The translations under genes and the position numbers were made by a program. Below, in pieces: positions 6,457 through 10,017 of a stretch of 10,017 nucleotides of DNA. Within the stretch, counting starts at the first letter, position 1. The number at the start of each line of letters is the position of its first letter. Origin of the DNA: Bacteroidales bacterium (GTDB lineage Bacteria; Bacteroidota; Bacteroidia; Bacteroidales; UBA1402); NCBI GenBank assembly GCA_012511135.1, contig JAAZGQ010000079.1, positions 1-10,017 on the forward strand, written 5' to 3'. The notes under the pieces are model-generated. The model did not search any database, was not told the DNA's origin, and worked only from the letters and a program-made list of their open reading frames with translations.

Positions 6457-7342
6457 TACACATACCCACCTTTATTTGCCCGAATTCCATACTGATATCG
6501 AACAGGTTTTAAACAGAGCACAACAGGCAGGCATCACCCAATGCTGGATTCCCGGCATTGACCTTGACAGCCTCAGGGCCATGAGCGAACTTTATGAACT
6601 GATGCCTGTGCCGGGCTATTTTAGATTGTTTGCCGGATTGCATCCTTGCGAGGTGAAGGGCAATTATCGCGAAGAACTAAAGCAGATTCGCCAGGCTTTG
6701 CTTTCGGGAAAATACGACGGAATTGGCGAAATAGGCCTTGACAGGCACTGGGATCTTAGCTTTTTTAACGAACAGCTCGAAGCTCTTCGCATTCAGCTTG
6801 ATTGGGCACTGGAATTTAATATGCCTGTGCTTATTCATACCCGCGACGCTTTCGACGAAATCATGCCCCTGATTCGCCCCTATTTTAACAAAGGGCTCAA
6901 AGGCATTTTCCACAGTTACGCCGGCACGCTGGAGCAAGCTTTGGAGCTATGCTCTGAAGGTGGTTTTTATTTAGGAATCAACGGAAGTATCACTTACAAA
7001 AATTCAGCTCAGAAGCTGTTTTTGAAGGAGATACCCTTACAATACATTGTAACTGAAACAGACGCTCCCTATCTGAGCCCTGTTCCCCATAGAGGAAAAC
7101 GCAACGAACCGGCTTACATTCCATTAATAGTGGAACAACTGGCTGATATTTACCAAAAAGCGACAGAAGAGATTAAAAAAATCAGCTTTGCTAATCCCAA
7201 TTGTTTATTTAATTATAAATCTAAGGACAAAGCTCTTGTATCTTATTTTTTTTTCGTAATTTGCGCCGTTTTTCTACGCAGTAGTGTTGTTGAACAAGGA
7301 GAGATGCTCGAGTGGCTTAAGAGGCACGCCTGGAAAGCGTGA
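6449..7342 (+). CDS. tatD: TatD family metal-dependent hydrolase, expected stop missing
   Basis: This TIM-barrel amidohydrolase-type protein of the TatD nuclease family begins at ATG 6449 with MIDTHTHLYL. Metal ligands visible are H5 and H7 (DTHTH), E94 (GEIGLD), H130 (LIHTRD), H155 (FHSYAG) and D205 (TETDAPYL). The set is complete, so it is probably an active 3'-5' exonuclease/DNase-like enzyme. A purine-rich AAAGGA at 6439-6444 precedes the start. The family core ends near residue 255 at CLFN, where homologues stop (about 250-265 residues). Here the frame continues for 42 residues of low-complexity sequence through the tRNA promoter and into tRNA-Ser, stopping at TGA 7340-7342. One extra T near 7213 would give TTA TAA and the usual end LFNL-stop at 7216. 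I therefore read this as a lost stop by a 1-nt deletion, or as a sequencing error. Confidence 0.88.
   Translation: MIDTHTHLYLPEFHTDIEQVLNRAQQAGITQCWIPGIDLDSLRAMSELYELMPVPGYFRLFAGLHPCEVKGNYREELKQIRQALLSGKYDGIGEIGLDRHWDLSFFNEQLEALRIQLDWALEFNMPVLIHTRDAFDEIMPLIRPYFNKGLKGIFHSYAGTLEQALELCSEGGFYLGINGSITYKNSAQKLFLKEIPLQYIVTETDAPYLSPVPHRGKRNEPAYIPLIVEQLADIYQKATEEIKKISFANPNCLFNYKSKDKALVSYFFFVICAVFLRSSVVEQGEMLEWLKRHAWKA
7236..7263 (+). promoter_or_regulatory. Putative promoter of tRNA-Ser
   Basis: A TTG at 7236-7238 (-33-like) is followed, after an 18-nt spacer that includes a run of nine T (7246-7254), by TAATTTG at 7257-7263. The latter is one base shorter than the TAnnTTTG consensus. Transcription would begin near 7270, giving a leader of about 28 nt before the mature tRNA at 7298. 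The whole element lies within the extended reading frame of tatD, which supports the view that this stretch was originally intergenic. Confidence 0.5.
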
Positions 7343-7387
7343 ATACGGTGTGGAATCGTATCGCGGGTTCGAATCCCGCTTTCTCCG
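7298..7387 (+). tRNA. tRNA-Ser (anticodon GGA)
   Basis: The 90-nt gene folds as a class II tRNA. The acceptor stem pairs GGAGAGA (7298-7304) with TTTCTCC (7380-7386), with one G-T pair, and the discriminator base is G at 7387. The anticodon stem CACGC/GCGTG (7325-7329 and 7337-7341) encloses the loop CTGGAAA, so the anticodon is GGA at 7332-7334 and reads UCC and UCU serine codons. A long variable arm with an ATACG/CGTAT stem (7343-7347 and 7356-7360) is diagnostic of serine tRNA. The T arm is GCGGG-TTCGAAT-CCCGC (7363-7379). The CCA end is not encoded, since CAA follows G73, so it must be added by nucleotidyltransferase. Confidence 0.97.
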
Positions 7388-7406
7388 CAAGATTACAAGT
7401 ATTTAA

Positions 7407-7436
7407 TTGACAAATAATAAAAACGTTTTAACTTAA
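7407..7436 (+). promoter_or_regulatory. Weak candidate promoter for the exb operon
   Basis: The 67-nt AT-rich gap between tRNA-Ser and exbB holds TTG (7407-7409) and, after 19 nt, TAACTTAA (7429-7436). The latter matches six of eight positions of TAnnTTTG. A transcript would begin about 12 nt before the exbB ATG at 7455. The match is poor. Read-through from the tRNA unit is an alternative, because no terminator hairpin is seen between the tRNA and exbB. Confidence 0.25.
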
Positions 7437-7454
7437 TCTTTAAATCATCAAACA

Positions 7455-8273
7455 ATGAAAAAGTTATTTGCACTTTTGGCACTAGTAGGTATGCTTACGT
7501 TCAGCACAGCCCCGCTTGCTTTAGCTCAGGATGCCCTTACTCAAACCCCGGACAGCACCCTGGCAGCAGCCGATTCAACCGCAACTGAAGAAGTAGTGGA
7601 AGAAGTTGCCGAAGAAACTACTGCTATTGGCGGAGTATACAAAGCCCTCAAGATTAAATACATCGAAGGTGACGCTTTCTTTATGAGCTTCGTTGCCCTG
7701 GCTTTGATTCTTGGTCTGGCTTTCTCTATCGAACGTATTATTTACCTGAATCTTTCTCAAATTAACTCCAAAGCCTTATTGAGTAAAGTGGAAGAAGCCC
7801 TTTTGGTAGATAAAGATCTGGCTAAAGCCAAAGAAATTTGCAAAAATACCCGAGGCCCCATTGCTTCCATCTTCTATCAGGGATTGATGCGTATGGACGA
7901 AGGTGTTGAAGTGGCTGAAAAGTCAATTATTTCCTACGGCGGAGTGCAAACCGGCCTTATGGAACGTAACCTTCCATGGATTTCCCTGTTTATTGCCATC
8001 TCTCCTTCATTAGGATTCCTTGGAACCGTTATTGGTATGATCCAGGCCTTTGATAAAATCCAGCAAGTGGGTGATATTTCTCCCACTGTTGTTGCCGGTG
8101 GTATGAAAGTGGCTTTGATCACAACTGTTTTTGGTTTGATTTCAGCTATGATTCTGCAAGTGTTCTATAACTACATTCTCTCCAAAATTGATGGTATTAT
8201 TAACGATATGGAAGATTCTTCAATCTCTTTGCTGGATATTCTGGTTAAGATTGAAGTAGCTAAGACAAAATAA
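7455..8273 (+). CDS. exbB: ExbB/MotA/TolQ family proton channel protein
   Basis: This 272-residue inner-membrane protein forms the pentameric channel of the TonB-ExbB-ExbD motor. Residues 1-24 are a signal peptide with cleavage probably after LALA. An acidic, low-complexity Thr/Ala/Glu segment of about 35 residues follows. Three membrane helices lie at about 74-92, 174-199 and 214-239. The family signature GFLGTVIGMIQAFD (187-200) is in the second helix and KVALITTVFGL (218-228) in the third. Together they include the pore threonines T191 and T223/T224. The cytoplasmic domain between helices one and two (about 93-173) has the usual size. A cleaved signal plus acidic extension is absent in E. 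coli ExbB but usual in Bacteroidetes. It heads a four-gene operon with the unknown gene and the two exbD genes. Confidence 0.93.
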   Translation: MKKLFALLALVGMLTFSTAPLALAQDALTQTPDSTLAAADSTATEEVVEEVAEETTAIGGVYKALKIKYIEGDAFFMSFVALALILGLAFSIERIIYLNLSQINSKALLSKVEEALLVDKDLAKAKEICKNTRGPIASIFYQGLMRMDEGVEVAEKSIISYGGVQTGLMERNLPWISLFIAISPSLGFLGTVIGMIQAFDKIQQVGDISPTVVAGGMKVALITTVFGLISAMILQVFYNYILSKIDGIINDMEDSSISLLDILVKIEVAKTK

Positions 8274-8300
8274 GAATCAATCCTTTTATTTATAACTACT

Positions 8301-8768
8301 ATGTCTAAACTTGTTAACATACTTCCAAAAGTGTCCCTGTGGCTGCTTATGCTGATATCCGTGGGGGCAATGATTTTGGTTTTTTCCGGTGGAGTGATCG
8401 ATCCCGGAGCAGAATACAAGGAGCCGGTTTACGTCGATTATCTCCTGTACTGGATAGGTGCAATGATTGGGATTACTCTGATTATTACCCTTGGTTTTGG
8501 GTTAGTACAATTCGTTAAGGGTATGATCTCTGACACCAAAAACGCCTTACTTTCATTAAGCGCTATCTTGCTGCTGGCTGCTGTGTTTGTTGTAACCTTT
8601 ATAACTAGTGACAACTCACAACCCATCGAAATTCTGGGATACGAAGGCATCCACAACCAAGGTGTGTGGCTCAAAGTGGTAAGCATGTTCACCAACACCA
8701 TCGGCATTGTGGCTGGGGTGGCTATTCTGCTGATGCTTTTCGGCGGTCTGTTTAGAGTCAATAAATAA
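8301..8768 (+). CDS. Four-TM membrane protein of unknown function in the exb operon
   Basis: This 155-residue hydrophobic protein has four predicted membrane helices at about residues 12-31, 47-71, 82-102 and 131-151. A short loop of about 15 residues (VIDPGAEYKEPVYVD) lies between the first two helices. A loop of about 28 residues (SDNSQPIEILGYEGIHNQGVW and its flanks) lies between the last two. With both termini in the cytoplasm, suggested by the N-terminal Lys and the C-terminal FRVNK, these loops face the periplasm. It has no ExbB GTV motif and no ExbD transmembrane Asp. It lies 27 nt after exbB and 26 nt before exbD1 on the same strand. The placement implies an accessory subunit or assembly factor of the Exb motor, which is inference. 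I believe similar genes occupy this slot in other Bacteroidales, but no function is known to me. Confidence 0.85.
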   Translation: MSKLVNILPKVSLWLLMLISVGAMILVFSGGVIDPGAEYKEPVYVDYLLYWIGAMIGITLIITLGFGLVQFVKGMISDTKNALLSLSAILLLAAVFVVTFITSDNSQPIEILGYEGIHNQGVWLKVVSMFTNTIGIVAGVAILLMLFGGLFRVNK

Positions 8769-8794
8769 TCTGACCCGGTTATAACAATTGTATT

Positions 8795-9361
8795 ATGTCA
8801 AACAATAGAAAAGTTCCTCAACCAAATACCAGTTCAACGGCTGATATCGCTTTCCTGTTGCTGATTTTCTTCCTGATTACCACGACTATGGCCACAGATA
8901 CCGGCTTGTCGTTGCGTCTTCCTCCACCTGTGGACAGTGACGTGGAACAAAAGGTTGAAGAACGCAACACCTTGGTGGTATTGGTAAGTCAGGACAACAA
9001 ACTGATGTGCGAGAAAAAAGAAATCGAGCTTTGGGAACTAAAGGATATCGCCAAGGAATTCATAGAGAATCCCAACAACGACATCAATCTTCCCAAAAAA
9101 GTACTCGTAAATATCGATTTCTTTGGCGAGGTTGAAGTCACCAAACCGCACGTAATTTCATTGCAAAATGACCGTGGCACCAATTATTCAAAATTTATTG
9201 AAGTACAGAACGAATTGATTGCCGCCTACAACGAATTGAGAAACGAGTTATCGATCAAAACTTTTGGAAAAACTAATGCAGAATTGGACGAAGATCGCCA
9301 AAAGGCGGTTATCGACTATTACCCGCTGAAGATATCCGAAGCCGAACCCAAAGAATACTAA
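8795..9361 (+). CDS. exbD: ExbD/TolR family biopolymer transport protein (first copy)
   Basis: This 188-residue protein has one N-terminal membrane helix at about residues 16-34. It carries the essential protonatable aspartate D17 in the TADIAFLLLIFFLITTTM segment, a close match to the Bacteroidetes ExbD consensus. Residues 35-188 form the periplasmic domain, opening with the usual LRLPPP segment. The domain is longer than in E. coli ExbD (141 residues total). The extra length lies mainly in a segment at about 125-160 and in a charged tail ending EAEPKEY. ExbD dimers sit inside the ExbB pentamer and carry the protons that drive TonB. It is followed 8 nt later by the second exbD. Confidence 0.92.
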   Translation: MSNNRKVPQPNTSSTADIAFLLLIFFLITTTMATDTGLSLRLPPPVDSDVEQKVEERNTLVVLVSQDNKLMCEKKEIELWELKDIAKEFIENPNNDINLPKKVLVNIDFFGEVEVTKPHVISLQNDRGTNYSKFIEVQNELIAAYNELRNELSIKTFGKTNAELDEDRQKAVIDYYPLKISEAEPKEY

Positions 9362-9369
9362 TATCGATT

Positions 9370-9849
9370 ATGTCTAAATTCAAGAAATCTCAAAAAAATG
9401 AATCCGGGGAGCTTAATGCTTCTTCCATGTCGGACATCATCTTTATGTTACTTTTCTTCTTTATGACGGTAACGTCGATGAAGGAGGTGGATTTTAAGGT
9501 AAAATTTGATTTGCCTCAAGCCACCGAACTGACTAAACTGGAAAAGAAGTCACTGGTTACCTACATTTACATTGGCCCGCCTACGGTACGGAACCGTGCC
9601 CGTATGGGTTCGGAGACCCGTATTCAGCTTAACGACAAATACGCCGAGATTGCAGATATTCAGGATTATATTGCCCAGGAAAAAGGCAGCATGAAAGAAG
9701 AAGACCAGCCCTATATGACTGTATCCCTCAAAATTGACAGGGATACCAAAATGGGGATAGTCAACGATGTCAAACAGGCTCTCAGGAAGGCCTATGCTCT
9801 AAAAATCAGTTATGCCGCCAATAAGAGGCAGAACGAACAATTAAGATAG
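9370..9849 (+). CDS. exbD: ExbD/TolR family biopolymer transport protein (second copy)
   Basis: This 159-residue second ExbD has a cytoplasmic basic N-terminus (MSKFKKSQKNES) and one membrane helix at about residues 20-38. The key aspartate is D22, in the motif NASSMSDIIFMLLFFFMTVTSM. The periplasmic domain is distinct from the first copy, with the segments VKFDLPQATEL and TYIYIGPP, and a basic C-terminal end NKRQNEQLR. The two ExbD proteins share the helix but diverge beyond it, so they are old paralogues, not a recent duplication. Paired ExbD genes after exbB are common in Bacteroidetes. They may form heterodimers in the motor, which is inference. A strong terminator follows 15 nt after the stop, so this is the last gene of the operon. 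Confidence 0.92.
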   Translation: MSKFKKSQKNESGELNASSMSDIIFMLLFFFMTVTSMKEVDFKVKFDLPQATELTKLEKKSLVTYIYIGPPTVRNRARMGSETRIQLNDKYAEIADIQDYIAQEKGSMKEEDQPYMTVSLKIDRDTKMGIVNDVKQALRKAYALKISYAANKRQNEQLR

Positions 9850-9864
9850 AGAAATTAATCTACC

Positions 9865-9906
9865 AAAAAAGAAAGGCTGAGCAATACTGTTCAGCCTTTC
9901 TTTTTT
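9865..9906. terminator. Bidirectional intrinsic terminator
   Basis: A 19-bp hairpin pairs 9865-9883 with 9888-9906 around a 4-nt loop (ATAC), with one G-T wobble. The core is GAAAGGCTGA against TCAGCCTTTC. Six A on the left and six T on the right make it a terminator when read from either strand. It ends the exb operon on the plus strand and the converging gene whose stop is at 9919-9921 on the minus strand. Confidence 0.93.
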
Positions 9907-9918
9907 ATCAGGAATTCG

Positions 9919-10017
9919 TCATAAATCTATCCCCATAATATAATCGTTCATTAAATAACCCCGGCCAATATCCAAGTCATCTGAACGCAACACCTTCATA
10001 CCCATTTTTTTATAAAA
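9919..10017 (-). CDS. Probable GNAT family N-acetyltransferase, C-terminal end (partial)
   Basis: A minus-strand open frame enters from the right edge and stops at TGA (read 9921 to 9919), giving the last 32 residues. The fragment starts FYKKMGMKVL, which resembles the last helix and following strand of GNAT acetyltransferases (FYxKxGF). It continues to GRGYLMNDYIMGIDL, which looks like the final beta-strand typical of the fold. The frame is on the correct side of the bidirectional terminator for a convergent gene. The rest of the gene, including the acetyl-CoA-binding motif, is outside the window, so the substrate is unknown. The family call rests on a short fragment. Confidence 0.6.
   Translation of the reverse strand, partial: FYKKMGMKVLRSDDLDIGRGYLMNDYIMGIDL

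Noticed and set aside
7246..7254. Run of nine T as a tatD terminator or the cause of the frame extension
   Set aside because: No GC-rich hairpin precedes it. The expected tatD stop should occur about 30 nt earlier, so an indel in this run cannot explain the missing stop.

Overview
The window looks like chromosomal DNA from a Bacteroidetes bacterium, most likely Bacteroidales/Marinilabiliales-like. The evidence is a type IX secretion gene (porQ), the order porQ-cmk-ispH, a Bacteroidetes-style proline-rich TonB, an exbB-exbD-exbD cluster with an extra membrane gene, TAnnTTTG-like promoter boxes, and starts that mostly lack a clear Shine-Dalgarno. It is densely packed with genes and reads as ordinary core genome. 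I see no insertion sequence, CRISPR array, phage gene or toxin-antitoxin pair, and no gene-free stretch over 300 bases.

Layout. (1) 1-1256, plus strand: the 3' end of a DUF1573-like gene overlaps by ATGA with meaB, a G3E-class GTPase that protects or loads B12-dependent methylmalonyl-CoA mutase. (2) 1262-3812, minus strand: porQ, cmk and ispH form a tight operon read right to left, converging on meaB with only 5 nt between the stops. (3) 3813-3982: a divergent intergenic region with one promoter-like box per strand. (4) 3983-4663: tonB, followed by a perfect 24-bp inverted repeat. (5) 4754-7342, plus strand: a short-chain prenyl diphosphate synthase, a conserved protein of unknown function, and tatD. 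The tatD frame lacks its expected stop and runs into the next gene. (6) 7298-7387: tRNA-Ser(GGA) with its own promoter. (7) 7455-9849: exbB, a four-TM unknown gene, exbD1 and exbD2, closed by a strong bidirectional terminator. (8) 9919-10017, minus strand: the 3' end of a probable GNAT acetyltransferase gene.

Two themes link the genes. IspH makes IPP and DMAPP, which the prenyl synthase about 2 kb away condenses into longer prenyl diphosphates. TonB and the Exb operon are the parts of a proton-driven energy transducer for outer-membrane transport, encoded in two transcription units about 2.8 kb apart. The observations most worth a second look are the tatD stop loss that places its only stop codon inside a tRNA gene, the 24-bp perfect hairpin behind tonB, and the uncharacterised four-TM protein built into the Exb operon. 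I did not find convincing evidence of a wholly new system.
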